A stretch of 64,000 bases of DNA from Eriocheir sinensis (GCF_024679095.1 NC_066513.1:7096041-7160040); one strand, 5' to 3'. Shown: positions 10,693 to 21,768, counted from the first letter of the stretch. Program-made: numbers and translations. The notes: generated by a model from the sequence alone, not told the origin.

Positions 10693-11569
10693 TTATCGAC
10701 TGTTAGTTAGTGTCTTTATCTACTACTCTTCAGTAACTATTAGAGATACTTTTTTTTTTTTTTTTTTTTTTCATTACCTTTTTCAGTCTTTTTTCTATCA
10801 CTCGCAAAGTTTGGTTTTCAATAAAATAACTGAAAAATATTTTTCAAATGTGATTACATCTCATTTTTGTCAGCAATGTCTACACCGTGGTAAATTTTAC
10901 TAATTTTCTAATGATGGAAAGGTGTTTTCTGGAAAAAGTACTATGCATTTCATTATTGAAGCATACTGTTTTCCACGGCTATTTTCAAAATTATCATAAG
11001 CTGTATGCTCTTTATATAGGCTACCGAAAAGAAGCAAAATATCATGTTATTATTTTGGCAATTAATTTTTTTCTCTCTTCTTTTCATATATCATCTTGAA
11101 ACTTTCTACACACGTAAATAGGTATCTTAAGCATTAGCCAGTAAAATAGGATAAGATTTACACCAGTTTTTACTGAAAACCAAAAATTCTGGTTACCTGT
11201 CCCTTCAGTGCATTAAAAAGGTAATTATATCTCCTCTTTCTCTTCTTTCTTCCAAAGTTGTCAAATTCATTTCATACAATCTGTCTTCATAAGTGAAATC
11301 TTTTAGTTCAGGAACCTTAACAGATATCAGCAAACTAACAGACAGTATTTTGGAAAACTGAGTCTACCATAATGTTTAGGATACACTGGTGTATATCATA
11401 ACTTCATAAGCCTAAATTAATAAGAGTAAGACATATTTAGGTAATGGAAGGAAAATTGTATAGTGAATAAACATTTTGTCTCCCTTCTACTGCTTCAACT
11501 CGCTGTAACCCCACATTGAACTTTCAGTCAATGTTTCAAAATTGGCACACTTTTCCAAATCTTTAAGTA
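10693..11569. other. AT-rich non-coding stretch
   Basis: A poly-T run (about 10750-10771) followed by AT-rich sequence without coding or repeat-end signals that I recognise. Nearly identical at 54252-55118. Confidence 0.5.
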
Positions 11570-12089
11570 CAGTAAACCCTCAATATAACAGACCCACTTA
11601 TAATGGATTTTGGATATAACGGACAAGGTCAGGCGGTTAGAAATCCACCGGGACCGATAATAGTTTTGAACCACCCGCTTCTGGTAACTACAATAGCATC
11701 TGCTAGCCACCTCGCCCTCCTCCCTCTATCTGTTGTCTCATCCTTCGGTTACTGTAGTCTTTTTCATCCCACCTGATGAAATATTTTCCTCCTCGTGGTT
11801 TCCATTCAAATGCAGAACATGTTTATACCACAAGAAAGTCTTGTGCATCAATCCAGGACATAAATGGAAAATAGTCAAGTGTTTTGAGTGTCGGTACCAT
11901 AGCTGGGCACGATAACAGAAAACCTTATTCCCGATAACCGATAACTGATAATGAAAAACCTTAACGGCGATAAACGATATTCGTTAACTGGAGACACAAA
12001 TATAGGCGATAACCGATAACCGATACCCGATATAAATCCACAATTCCAATACTAGCTAGCGATAAGTCCGATAGGCGAAAACGATACTA

Positions 12090-12854
12090 CAGTAAAACCC
12101 CGATTATCCGAAAGCGGATTATCCGAAAAACCGGATTATCCGAAATTGATCTGGATAATGCAATTAAATTTTTTTTTTCTATACTAAAACGTTATAAAAC
12201 ATCAAAAATAAATAAAAGTAACTACATATGTACTATATTAACACATTTAAAATTGATAAGAACAGTTAAAATGAATATGCTTTCTAACACGTATTGCGAA
12301 ATAGCTTGTAACGAATAGATCAATGTATTAGACAAAAACATTAAACAAACTCTCAACAACACCATCCAAGCACCTTCCCAGCAAGGACGTAGGTGCGGCG
12401 AACGAACAAACTACTGCACGACTACTCTCACACCGTACTCTCAAGACAACGACACAAACACGACTCCCCTCTCCACTCCATGCCACATTCCCCTTCCAAC
12501 ATACGAGTTGCGCGATAATATGAGTCATCATACTGTGTCTCCACCTGCACGATGCATCAAGGTCACACTTGCAAGCTTGCACAACCATTCACAATCGCAC
12601 TCTGCAACATTCACAATTCAGATCTGCAACGCTCACAAGTATCAACATACACTGGTCCAGACAAGGAGACACACAGACAAACATACAATAAAACATTTAC
12701 ATCACATGTTTTAAGCATACTACTTTGTTTAGCGTAGCATGTGTTTGTTTGGTTTCAAAATCAAAATGGCGGCCATAAATCCGGATTATCCGAAAAATCG
12801 GCTTATCCGAAAGAGGCTTCCCCCCTTCCATTTCGGATAATCGGGGTTTTACTG
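12090..12854. mobile_element. Inner pogo/Tigger-like element (copy A)
   Basis: Ends CAGTAAAACCCCGATTATCC and GGATAATCGGGGTTTTACTG are perfect inverted repeats, flanked by TA (12088-12089, 12855-12856). GGATTATCCGAAAA units recur near both ends. Internal frames are short; non-autonomous. Inserted inside the hAT element. Confidence 0.88.
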
Positions 12855-12985
12855 TATATTGATATTTCAGATAGAAAAACATTGATGAATTCAAATTTTC
12901 ATTATCTGTATTTTAGGAAACTTACAAAACCTTAAAACCACACGTTGACACGTACATATGGACGGTAATACTAGAAATGCCTGAA

Positions 12986-13403
12986 CCGGTGTTGTGTTAT
13001 TTGGCGTCCCCACCGTCAAAAATTGTTTACAAACACAGGTCTCTCGTGAACGGTGCATGCTCAGACCAGCGTAGATTTGTACAGTCTCACAAAGCTTTTA
13101 AACGCAATTAAGAGTTGCTGGAAGGCTGAATCAGACATACAGTATTACCATCTCGCTGTTTCTAGAACGACACTCTGTAAGAGTTGTACTTATAGGTACA
13201 GATTGTCGTTCTAGAAACAGCGAGGATGATGGTACTGTATGTTTGATTCAGCTTTCCAGCAACTCTTAATGTGTTAAAAAAGCATTGTGAGACTGTACAG
13301 GTCTACACTTACTGGTCTGACCATGCTCAATTCACGAGAGACCAGTGTTTGTAAACAAAAGCGCCAGCTTTTGACGATGGGACACCAAATAACACAACAC
13401 CGG
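12986..13403. repeat. 418-bp near-palindromic hairpin (copy A)
   Basis: Arms of about 195 bp start at CCGGTGTTGTGTTATTTGG (12986) and end at the complement (to 13403), with about 17 bp between the innermost CTCTGTA and TACAGATTG. The inner stem around TCGCTGTTTCTAGAACGAC is nearly perfect. It is a foldback MITE inside the hAT element. Confidence 0.88.
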
Positions 13404-14865
13404 GTGCCTTCAGTATCATGGCATGCTCACAAACGAATATGGAATATCAAATTTGAGGTAATGAATAATCATTTTGGGGGCAAAGTTAAATGATTTTTCT
13501 CTATGATATATTGATTTTTGAGTAGCATAAAAAAATAACCTAGTGTTTTAATTTTCATGATCTAAGTATGAAATCTCATCACCGAAGATATTTCATACCC
13601 CGAAGTTTTTTCATACAACACCGGGCCACGCATGCGCAATAGGGAGACAACGTTTTTTTCTGAGAGGCGGGAAAAAAGTAGCAATTATCGCTAGTTTGGT
13701 AACAAAAGTAACGAAGATACCGATATATATTTGAATAAGTAGCGGATGGTCGATAATCCGATTTTGTTATCAGCGATAAAGTATCGCGATAACTTATCGC
13801 GATAACACCCAGCTATGGTCGGTACTGACACAGCTTAAGGGGGTCAAGGGGCGCTAAACCCCCAGTTACGTAGGTTTGTTTGTTATGTTTGGTTAGTAAA
13901 TTTATTCTGCACTCGTGTGGGCGGAACACGCAGCCAGGGACGGACATGGCAGCGTGTGTGATCCAATTCAAGGGCCGGTGTTGCGAAATACCGCCTCACA
14001 GAAATGTCACTCTGCTGTACACCACGCAAGCACTGGGGAATACACGGCAGGAAAAACATTAATTTGCCTAGTTTTGTTCTAGTTTGTCCACTCGTGATCT
14101 TTGTGAGCAGTGAGTGAAATGTAGAAACTGTAAGCAATAATAATAACTTGCGAGTTATTTTGCAAGTGCAGCTGCGGGCTGCGGCGGGCGAACAAAAGGC
14201 ATTGAAAAGTCAATTATTTAATGGTTTGTGACAGAAACAGTTATCATATTATTTCATCACACCCCGAAAACTATCCCCCCCAAAAAAGTTTCATCTGCCA
14301 GTGCGAGATTGGCGCATTGTAAAATTTTACCCATTCCGTAACAATACAGCCCTCCCAAGAGGGCTCCATTGCCAACCTGGCAGCCTCAGTGCCTCGCAGT
14401 CCATCGCCAAGTGTGCTTTGCGGCTATACAGACAACGTGCACACAGCCTACACAAGAAAAAATATATACCTATGTTTATTAAGTTCATCGGTACTGTTTC
14501 ATGTTTTTTTAATCGCCGCTTATAACGGATTTTTGGCATTAACGGACTAAGTTCCCCCCCAATTAGTCCGTTATATCGAGGGTTTACTGTATATAATATG
14601 TACCAATGTGGGAAAAAGTGGGTGGTCAAAAAAGCCAAGAAATCAAAACTCCCCCATGTAGCCTCTAAGGGAGTGGGGGAGGAGAGCAAGAAATAAATAA
14701 GCAATACGGCACCTTGTTGCCTTGAAATCTGAACTGACCAATCATGTGAGACCTGCTTAGATTGAGCATGGCTAAACTCTCCCTATCTATGACTCTGGGT
14801 CTGTTTTTTCAAGGCTCTTTGAAAACCAACATATCTACCAACTGTACACCAAATGTTTTAATTAC

Positions 14866-15115
14866 CTTGCCTGTGGATGCCAACTCTCATGTTGACAGCT
14901 TCGTTGGAGGCTGCATCAAATTCCTGGATAGCATCAATCATGGCAAGGCCCATGGCCACACAGCACTGGGCATGATCTGGCCTGGGCTCTGGACACCCAC
15001 TAACACTGTAATAGCAGTCACCTAGTGTGCTGATCTTCTCACAGCCACTCCTCTTGCATATGATATCAAAACGACCAAACAAGTCATTGAGAAGTCCAAC
15101 AAGCTGATCTGCAGT
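14866..15115 (-). pseudogene. ADCY9: Adenylate cyclase type 9-like exon, frameshifted (copy A)
   Basis: Same exon as 58447-58698: a TTCAG acceptor, then the C1a catalytic domain piece with LVGLLNDLFGRFD and CEKISTLGDCYYSVSGCPEP, then an AAG|GTAATT donor. A CA pair is missing near the 3' end (CCACAGGCAAG instead of CCACACAGGCAAG), making 250 instead of 252 bases and shifting the frame. It lies downstream, in gene direction, of the exon that should follow it. Either a non-functional duplicate or an assembly copy with a base error. Confidence 0.85.
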
Positions 15116-15559
15116 CTGAATGGAAAATAAATGTATAAGTAAATAAATCAGGTAATCTAAGATTCTACGAAGTTGATTTTTCTTCCTTTGAATTCCCTAT
15201 AACATGGCTATTTTAATGGCCATAATTATTTTATATAAAAGAAATGCTGTATAATCCATTATCATATGCAAATTACTTAAGTTTTAATACCTCCTAAATA
15301 TATATTTTTTTCTGACTCATATCATCAGTCCAAGGCTTAGACTTATCATACTTATGAATATCCTAATGCATTTGTCATGTGACTGCTTAGAGTCTAAGTA
15401 ATCATATTACAAGTACATTAGGATATTTATAATAAGTATAGTAATTAAAAACTTTTTTGCAAAGGCAATAAAGGTACTGATGAAAAAAATGCCTTGAGAC
15501 AAAAAGACAACCAAATAAAGGGAGAAAAACATTGAAATAAGACAAAAAAAATATCACAT
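15116..15559. other. Intron sequence upstream of the cyclase exon (copy A)
   Basis: AT-rich, no gene. It holds an imperfect inverted repeat (about 15345-15441, arms ATGAATATCCTAATGCA-like and ACATTAGGATATTTAT). Same in copy B at 58699-59139. Confidence 0.5.
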
Positions 15560-16969
15560 ATGAATCAGTCAGTAGGGACATGTACCAGTGAGGTGTGTCG
15601 CCCCACCCACCTTCAGATGCTAAATGTAGGGGCTATTCTGAACAAGTCTCAATGCAAGCTCCCTTCCTATCCTAAGTACCATATGAAAGGATTTGTCAAC
15701 TTGCTCAATTCATGAACTTTGTGGGCATCCCCTTGGCCTCCTCCATTTGTGATTGTTTCTTACATATACAACCAAGCGGGGTCAACTTCAGGGTAGCATG
15801 CCACATGCTCATATAGCCAGAGTTGGCATTAATAAATTATAAAGGTAAAAGGCCTCAATTCAGTCTCATGGATTAATCACCAATTTAACAGTCATTCCAG
15901 TGATATCCCATGATTATGAATAGGCACTTTTACCAAAGGCATCAAATCGCCTCTTCAAATTACTTATTAATGTCTGTGTCTCACAATTATAGAGTATAAC
16001 AAAAAGGGTTCTTTATCTTTCAGCAAAGGAACTGACAACACCACATAGTCATGCAGAGCAAGTCCATAATACCATTGGCCAAGTTAATCTGCTGTAAGAC
16101 TTCTTGATGAGACTCCCATCGTTCTGCACTACATGACCAATATGTGAAATTTTCCGAGATATCAATGTCAATGCCAGACACATAAACAAACTGTATTGCT
16201 TTATCAAGCAAGCCTCTGAAGATCTATGCCTTGGTCTCATTGGCAGATCCAAAGGGGAAGGCCCAGGGACCTGGCCATCCCATGATCCTAAGTGGATACA
16301 GGAAAACTTGCTCAAAAGCGCGCTGCAGCTATAAGTGCTTTTTCTCAGAGGAATCGGCCATCTCTTTCAGATCCAAAGAGGAACACTGGCCTAAGAATGC
16401 TTTGGCACCAAGTCCAGGTCGCTATGCCCACTGATTTTGATCAGTCCACCAGTTATTCAGGAACAGGACTGCCAAGAATGGATAACCGGTAATGCTAATG
16501 CCCTTCCACCCATAAAAAAAAAACTTTTTTCCTTGATCCGTGCCTGCTTGGTCTTGATCCAGGAGACCTGGAGTCTCTAAGGGTTTGCCTTCTAATGCAG
16601 TGCCTCAAAATCAATCACCAGAACCTCCTGTGACTCCATGAGCCTTACTGCATCAGCGGCAAAAACAAGGTCTGTGACACTGGTATTGCCAAAGGATGCT
16701 CCACAATGACTTTGGCCCATAACTCTGCCTAATACCTAGCCCATGCATGTATTGAAAAGTGAAGGGGCAAGAACACAGCCCTGCCTCAGTCCCATGTTTA
16801 CAGAAAAGAAGCTGGACACACCGACTTCACACTTCATAGCACTGTCACAGAGTACAATCTAAAGACCAACAGTCCTTGTAGGAATCCCACAGTCACAGAT
16901 CCCAGAGTGCCTTGTGATTCACTGAAACAAATGTCTTCTTAAGAACAACATAGGATGTATGCACCCTCT
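15560..16969 (-). pseudogene. RTE-clade LINE, 3' part of ORF2 (copy A)
   Basis: Minus-strand decayed reverse transcriptase tail. Seen in broken frames: LYNCETQTLISNLKRRFDAFG and LYEHVACYPEVDPAW, close to the conserved RTE C-terminal strings, plus ENFTYWSCSAERWESHQEVL in the thumb/connection region. Several stops. Truncated at the N gap; the continuation exists only in copy B. Confidence 0.75.
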
Positions 16970-16982
16970 NNNNNNNNNNNNN
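16970..16982. other. Assembly gap (13 N)
   Basis: Thirteen undetermined bases. The left side is inside an RTE LINE; the right side starts in a different dispersed repeat (GACGAAAACGGCCACTGTG). Repeats on both sides mean the join is not supported by unique sequence here. Confidence 1.
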
Positions 16983-17156
16983 GACGAAAACGGCCACTGT
17001 GACACCGCCTTAAGGCAGTGAAGCCGCTGATATGGTGAGCATCGGCGATGACATCATCGGACTCCTAGCGAATCACAAGTGTGTTTTCAGAACTGTCAGC
17101 CAATCGTAAGGCAGCCGCCTTCAACTGCAGCTTCAAAACGACCCGTTCTCTCTTCC

Positions 17157-17160
<4 letters not shown>
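16983..17160. repeat. Dispersed repeat shared with 32484-32640
   Basis: GGCCACTGTGACACCGCCTTAAGGCAGTG and following bases, through AAAACGACCCGTTCTCTCTTCC, recur with changes at 32484-32640. Non-coding, class unknown. Followed here by a (CT)n array. Confidence 0.75.

Positions 17161-17228
<68 letters not shown>
17161..17228. repeat. (CT)n microsatellite
   Basis: 68 bp of uninterrupted CT. Confidence 0.98.
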
Positions 17229-17231
<3 letters not shown>

Positions 17232-17447
17232 CATAGCCACAATGTTTGGAGGAATACGTCCAGTGTGATACTACCTTTAAAGGTAGCGTGAGTGACGCCG
17301 ATGGTATGTAGACGTGACCCGTACGTGTCAAAGCAGCGTGAAACTCAGGGTTATAATTCGCAAAACTCGGGATGGAAGGAATTTAGGACTAGCCACGAAA
17401 CTTGTGGATCGCAAAACTCGGATAGCGCGAAACTCGAGAGGGTACTG
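17229..17447. mobile_element. pogo-like MITE right part, repeated at 20549-20680
   Basis: The segment from GTGACCCGTACGTGTCAAAG (about 17317) to the end GAGAGGGTACTG (17447, followed by TA) recurs at 20549-20680; a third end is at 32960-32991. On the other strand the end reads CAGTACCCTCTCGAGTTTCG, fitting the pogo-type terminus grammar. The left end was not identified. Confidence 0.55.
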
Positions 17448-17449
17448 TA

Positions 17450-18889
17450 ATCGACAAATGCAAAGACCATCCTAAATTATTTTATAGACATGTGAACGGC
17501 AAATTAAAGAATAGAGAAACAATTGATAAACTGAAAATGGATGGAACTACATACGAAGACCCAGCAGAGATGGCAGAAGTGATGAACAATACCTTTCATA
17601 GTTTTCACAAAGGAAGACGAATTCGTACAACCATCGGGCCAGGAAGGAGGAAGTGTTATGCAGGAAATATGGTTAACGGTGCAAGAGATCGAAGAAAGCT
17701 TGAACAAGCTGGATGTAAAAAATGCGACAGGGCCGGATGAATTATCAGGGTGGATCCTGAAAGAATGTAGTGAGCAACTTGCAGAGAAACTGCACTCCAT
17801 AATGAGCGCCTCCCTGAGTGAAGGAAGGGTACCACAAGATTGGAAGAGAGCAAACATAGTACCAATTTTTAAGGGAGGCAAGAGAGAGGACCCATTAAAT
17901 TACAGACCGGTATCACTCACTAGTGTGGTTGCAAAGATATGTGAGAGGCTAGTTAAAAACAGGTGGTCGGATTTTTTAGAAAGGGAGAGAATTCTCTCGG
18001 ATTACCAGTTTGGATTCAGGAGAGGGAGATCTTGTGTCACCAACTTGTTGTGTTATTACTCAAGGGTGACAGATTTAATACAAGAGAGAGAAGGCTGGGC
18101 AGATGGAGTGTACCTGGACTTGAAAAAGGCGTTCGACAAAGTACCGCACAGAAGACTAATTTGGAAAATGAAAAATAGGGGAGTGGGTGATGGACTGATT
18201 AAGTGGCTGGAGGACTTCCTTACTAACAGAGAAATGAGGACAATAATCAAGGACAAGGTTTCCAACTGGTGCCCAGTGAGGAGTGGGGTCCCACAAGGTT
18301 CGGTGCTGGTGCCAATAATGTTTGCTGTTTATATAAATGATATGGTGGACGGAGTGACCAGCTCTGTGAGTTTGTTTGCAGATGATGCAAAGCTATTGAG
18401 ACGAGTCAATGATGTGGAAGACTGTGAGGCATTGCAGAGGGACTTGGACAAAATATGGGAGTGGAGTGGTACATGGCAGATGGAATTCAACCCTGGAAAA
18501 ATGTTAAAAAAATAGAGTTTGGTAGGAGTGGTAGAAGATGTGAATATGATTATAAGATGGGAAGTAAGTTAATATGCAGAGGAGTGGAAGAAAAAGATTT
18601 GGGAGTGACCATCTCAGAGAACATGTCACTGGACAAACACATCAACAGGATAACGGGACAATCTATGAATTTGCTGAGGAACATAAGGACGGCATTTGTG
18701 TATTTGGACGAAGAGATGATGAAGAAAATAATAGTTACAATGATTAGGCCAAGGTTGGAGTATGCAGCAGTGGTCTGGTCTCCTCACGAAAAGAAGAACA
18801 TAAGAAAGCTGGAAAGAGTGCAGAGAGTGGCAACTAAGATGGTACCGGAACTTAGGGATCAGCCTTACGAGGTGAGACTCAATAGCATA
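17450..18889 (+). pseudogene. CR1/jockey-like LINE A, reverse transcriptase (5' truncated)
   Basis: Reverse transcriptase of an APE-type non-LTR retrotransposon; the endonuclease is missing. Frame 17658-18515 carries NATGPDELSGWILKEC, VPIFKGGKREDPLNYRPVSL, FGFRRGRSCVTNLL, LDLKKAFDKVPHRRL, SGVPQGSVLVPIMFAVYIND and catalytic SLFADDAKLL, then shifts to 18455-18901 (LEYAAVVWSPHEKKNIRKL). Two shifts (near 17660 and 18500) break it. Subfamily 1, shared with 31871-32200 and 39144-40877. It begins at nearly the same element position as 40877. A SINE interrupts it at 18890. Confidence 0.85.
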
Positions 18890-19275
18890 GGCGGTGGCTG
18901 AACGGATAGTGAGACGGCCCAGCGTTCAGGAGGACGCGAGTTCAGTCACCAACCGGTGCCACCAAGCTGGGATTTTTCAGCCGCCGCCGAGTGGCTTAAA
19001 ACTACCCACATGCTGTCCAGAAGACCACCTAACAATCCGGGCTTTAGATTCTAGGATTAAAGATGAGCTCTGGGAGGGCAGCATGAGCCAATGCAAGATG
19101 GCGCCACTATAAACACTCGCCTGCGCCAGAGCGGGCTGGGCCGACCATCAGGATCCACCGGGGAGAAGCCTTGGACCGACCATCAGGAACTCAGGATCCA
19201 CCGGGAAGAAGCCTACCGGCGCAATAGGCCAAGACGTAAAAAACAAAACAAAAAAAAAAAAAAAAAAAAAAAAAA
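18890..19275 (+). mobile_element. tRNA-derived SINE with poly-A tail
   Basis: The 5' end GGCGGTGGCTGAACGGATAG resembles a pol III A box, and GCGAGTTCAGTCACC about 45 bp further a B box. A tRNA-unrelated body with CTACCGGCGCAATAGGCC follows, then a poly-A tail (about 19249-19275). Inserted into LINE A, whose coding sequence resumes after the tail. Truncated 3' relatives lie at about 31645-31690 and 32705-32870. Target duplication unclear. Confidence 0.75.
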
Positions 19276-19600
19276 CCTGGTGAGAACAAGAGAAAAAGGA
19301 GACCTGATAGCGGAGTACAGGGTGGCGAGCGGGGTGGAGAATCTGGAAAGAGAGGACCTGTGTGTGTGGAGCGAGAGAATAGAGAGGACATGGAAAGAAG
19401 TTGAGGGTGACCATGTGTAGGCGAGATGTGAAAAAGTTTAGCTCCCCAAACAGAAGCATTGAGCTGTGGAATGGACTGGAGGGGGAGGTGGTTTGTGCAA
19501 GAAACATTCATGATGTTAAGGAAAAGTTGGATAAGAGCGGATATGGAGACAGGACAGCGAGCGTAGCTCTTTTCCCGTATATCACAACTAGGTAAATACA
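19276..19600 (+). pseudogene. LINE A, C-terminal part and 3' tail
   Basis: Continues after the SINE: KGDLIAEYRVASG, then in another frame KFSSPNRSIELWNGLEGEVV and LDKSGYGD. It ends with the clade tail ACAACTAGGTAAATAC (19584-19599), directly followed by (AC)n. Confidence 0.8.
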
Positions 19601-19621
19601 CACACACACACACACACGAAG

Positions 19622-19653
<32 letters not shown>
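19600..19653. repeat. (AC)n array between LINE A and LINE B
   Basis: Slightly interrupted AC repeats linking the 3' end of one LINE to the 5'-truncated start of the next, both plus strand. Confidence 0.9.
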
Positions 19654-19965
19654 TAGGCTATTGAGTAAAATGGAAGAAGTAGATAACGAGAAATTGCTAC
19701 TAGAAGAACCTTCCAGCAGGAATACTAGAGGACGTAGTAAAAAGTTGAGGAAGGGAAGATGCTCAAGAGACATAAAGAAATATAGCTTCCCACAAAGAAA
19801 TATAGAGGTTTGGAACAGACTAAGTGAAGAAATAGTATCAGTGAAGAGTGTGCAGAGCTTCAAGGAAAAGTTGGATAATTATAGATATGGAGACGGGACC
19901 ACACGAGCGTAAGCCCAGGCCCTGTAAAATTACAACTACGTAAATACAACTAGGTAAATACTCAC
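19654..19965 (+). pseudogene. CR1/jockey-like LINE B, 3' end (subfamily 2)
   Basis: 83-codon open tail (19661-19912): KKYSFPQRNIEVWNRLSEE and SFKEKLDNYRYGDGTTRA, then the UTR GCCCAGGCCCTGTAAAATTA and two ACTAGGTAAATA-type tail units (19932-19960). Almost the same as the end of the full-length element at 27161-28176. Confidence 0.85.
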
Positions 19966-20110
19966 AGAAAGGGAAATAAGAAGGGTGGGGGGAGGGAGGG
20001 GCAAAAGGGAGAGTCAGGTCATGCCTTGACCTAAGTCAGGTCATATCCTGACCAAGCCCTGATCTGATTCTCCTTTCTGCCCCTCCCTCCCCACACCATT
20101 CTCATTCCCC

Positions 20111-20150
<40 letters not shown>

Positions 20151-20348
20151 CAACTCAGGACATGACCTGACCTGAATCAGTTCATATCCTGACCAAATCC
20201 CTGATCTGACTCTCCTTTCTGACCCATCCTACCCACATCCTTCTCATTTCACCTTCTGTGTGTGTGTGACAGGTATGGGTCAGGTCATGTCCTAACCTGA
20301 CTCTCCTTTCTGACCCTTCCTCCCCACACCCTTCTCCTTTCTCCTTGT
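19966..20348. repeat. AGGTCA-rich tandem repeat with internal (TG)n
   Basis: About 2.5 units of roughly 130 bp: a TCAGGTCATGNCCTGACC core, CTCTCCTTTCTGCCCCTCC, CACACCCTTCTCATTTC and a (TG)n block (20114-20149; shorter near 20258). The same unit is scattered at 26222-26500, 26946-27033 and 32258-32340, usually next to LINE ends. Confidence 0.8.
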
Positions 20349-20513
20349 TTTCATCCTCTCTATCTCACCTTTCATGAGAGGGGCTCACAACCAGAGTGAA
20401 GCTACACACCTCCTCTCGAGTCGGGGGCTCGCATGGTATTGAGGCTGAGCCGAGTTGAACCAAACGCGACAGGGAGGAGGCGGCGGGAAGTTCAAACGTT
20501 GTTAACGTGTTCA

Positions 20514-20552
<39 letters not shown>

Positions 20553-20786
20553 CCGTACATGTCAAAGCAGTTCGAAACTCAGGGTTATAATGCGCGAAAG
20601 TCGGGATGGTAAGAATTTGGGACTAACCACGAAACCTGAGGATTGCGAAACTCAGATAGAGCAAAACTCGAGGGGTACTGTACAGGTATTTTCATCCTGG
20701 CTGCTCTTCTGAACTTGTTAAATGCATGCTTCCACCCCTCTCATGGCCCTACTCCAAAGAACTTCCTACCGTAGCATATCCTTATA
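20349..20786. other. Non-coding; second copy of a pogo-like MITE part
   Basis: 20349-20518 shows nothing recognisable; 20519-20548 is (CT)n; 20549-20680 repeats 17317-17447 and ends GAGGGGTACTG followed by TA. Confidence 0.6.
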
Positions 20787-20859
20787 CAGTAAACCCTCTG
20801 GCATCCGGGTTAATAGAGCCACGGGGGCACCCAGATATGGGAAAAACCCGGATATGCTG
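20787..20859. mobile_element. Short pogo-like remnant
   Basis: TA plus CAGTAAACCCTCTGGCATCC at the left and CCCGGATATGCTG plus TA at the right form imperfect inverted ends only 73 bp apart. Confidence 0.5.
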
Positions 20860-20896
20860 TAGGTTAAGTCTACGGACCTGAAAACCCAGCTTTCGG

Positions 20897-21338
20897 TCAC
20901 ATATAGTGCAGCGACTATGCCTGATGAATGAGCCTCCCATAACCCACTTAGCCAGTGGGGGGCATCTCTTTGGCTGACTCTGTAAGGAGTGGCTCTCCCA
21001 TTTTCTATTACCCTCGGAGAGCATGGGCCATCCTACCTGTTACCCCTTCGGGGAAACTCAACAGAACCGCAGGATAGGATGCCCACCGCTATGCCACCAG
21101 TGTCATGGCCCGAGAGCATATTTTTCTATTTCCTCTATTTCCCAACACGTCCTCTGCATGTATCGAAACAAATGAGAAATTAATCAAGATCAGGGTATTC
21201 GCCGGCTGCCTGGGATTGAACCCGCGACCAGCGTGACGGGAGAGCCACTCCTTACCGAGTCGGCCAAAGAGGTACCTCACTGGCTAAGTGGATTATGGGA
21301 GGCTCGTTCATCAGGCACAGTCGCCGCACTACACATGG
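20897..21338. repeat. Inverted pair of tRNA-SINE-like sequences
   Basis: Arms 20897-21002 and 21236-21338 are inverted copies (CCTGATGAATGAGCCTCCCA against its complement). The right copy, read on the minus strand, continues through TTTGGCCGACTCGGTAAGG (A-box-like) to CGCGGGTTCAATCCCAGGC (B-box-like), so it is tRNA-derived. The left copy keeps only the front part. Confidence 0.65.
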
Positions 21339-21768
21339 CCTGCCATAAAGGCAGCGACAGAGTACTGCATAGGTGCTTCTGTCCATACTCATAATATGGT
21401 ACGCCCCATGGCTTTGTAGCAGTCAGTCTGCACCAGGGAGTGAAATGCGCACGAGTGACGTGCTCCAGGCGCTGAGAAAAGGGTTCGAGCAGCGTCATCA
21501 CGTTTAACACTTGTGGCAATCTGTCCCTGGCTTATCGCAGTCCTGCTGCACCTTGGGGAGATCTGTTACTTGGGATTCGGCAATTAGGTGCTACAGCCTC
21601 CTCCATGTTCACAGGCAGCAGCTAATGTTCCCTGCCTGGCCAATCACAGCAGCAGGGCCTGGACCCAACCCAGAAAAGCCCAGGAATTTGTGGCAGCTTA
21701 ACCGCCCAAGTCTGCACCATTGTGTTTACCACTGCCACAAGAAACTTTTTACAGGTCCAGTTTTACAA
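21339..21768. other. Unassigned sequence
   Basis: No coding or repeat-end signal that I can support, apart from GTCCAGTTTTACAAAACTGG, a short palindrome where the next foldback starts. Confidence 0.4.

Larger units (their letters stand above)
11898..13817. mobile_element. hAT-type element with 8-bp target duplication (copy A)
   Basis: Ends CATAGCTGGGCACGATAAC and TTATCGCGATAACACCCAGC... are inverted and flanked by an exact 8-bp duplication GTCGGTAC (11890-11897 and 13818-13825), the hAT signature. Sub-terminal CGATAACCGATAA repeats are abundant. It contains the inner pogo-like element and a large foldback; no transposase is visible. Confidence 0.85.
11570..14589. mobile_element. Outer pogo/Tigger-like element holding nested insertions (copy A)
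   Basis: Ends CAGTAAACCCTCAATATAAC and TTATATCGAGGGTTTACTG are inverted repeats with TA on both sides (11568-11569, 14590-14591). Inward the ends continue as inverted-type TAACGGA sequence. The body is interrupted by the hAT element at 11898-13817. No transposase is left. Confidence 0.8.
1..16969. repeat. Copy A of a 17-kb duplicated block
   Basis: Base 1 aligns with 43601 and base 16969 with 60560 in the same orientation. The offset drifts only slightly (43600 at the start, 43620 near 3 kb, 43592 near 7.6 kb, 43549 near 12.6 kb, 43583 near 15 kb, 43591 at the end), so the copies differ by substitutions and small indels. All nested transposons occupy identical sites in both copies, so the copies separated after those insertions. 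The right end coincides with the N gap. A true segmental duplication and an unmerged haplotype both fit; the gap and the adenylate cyclase exon order favour the latter. The block may extend left of the window. Confidence 0.97.

Noticed and set aside
21190..21290. Possible tRNA gene on the minus strand
   Set aside because: A- and B-box-like motifs are present, but no complete cloverleaf is apparent and the front part recurs inverted at 20897-21002, which fits a tRNA-derived SINE.
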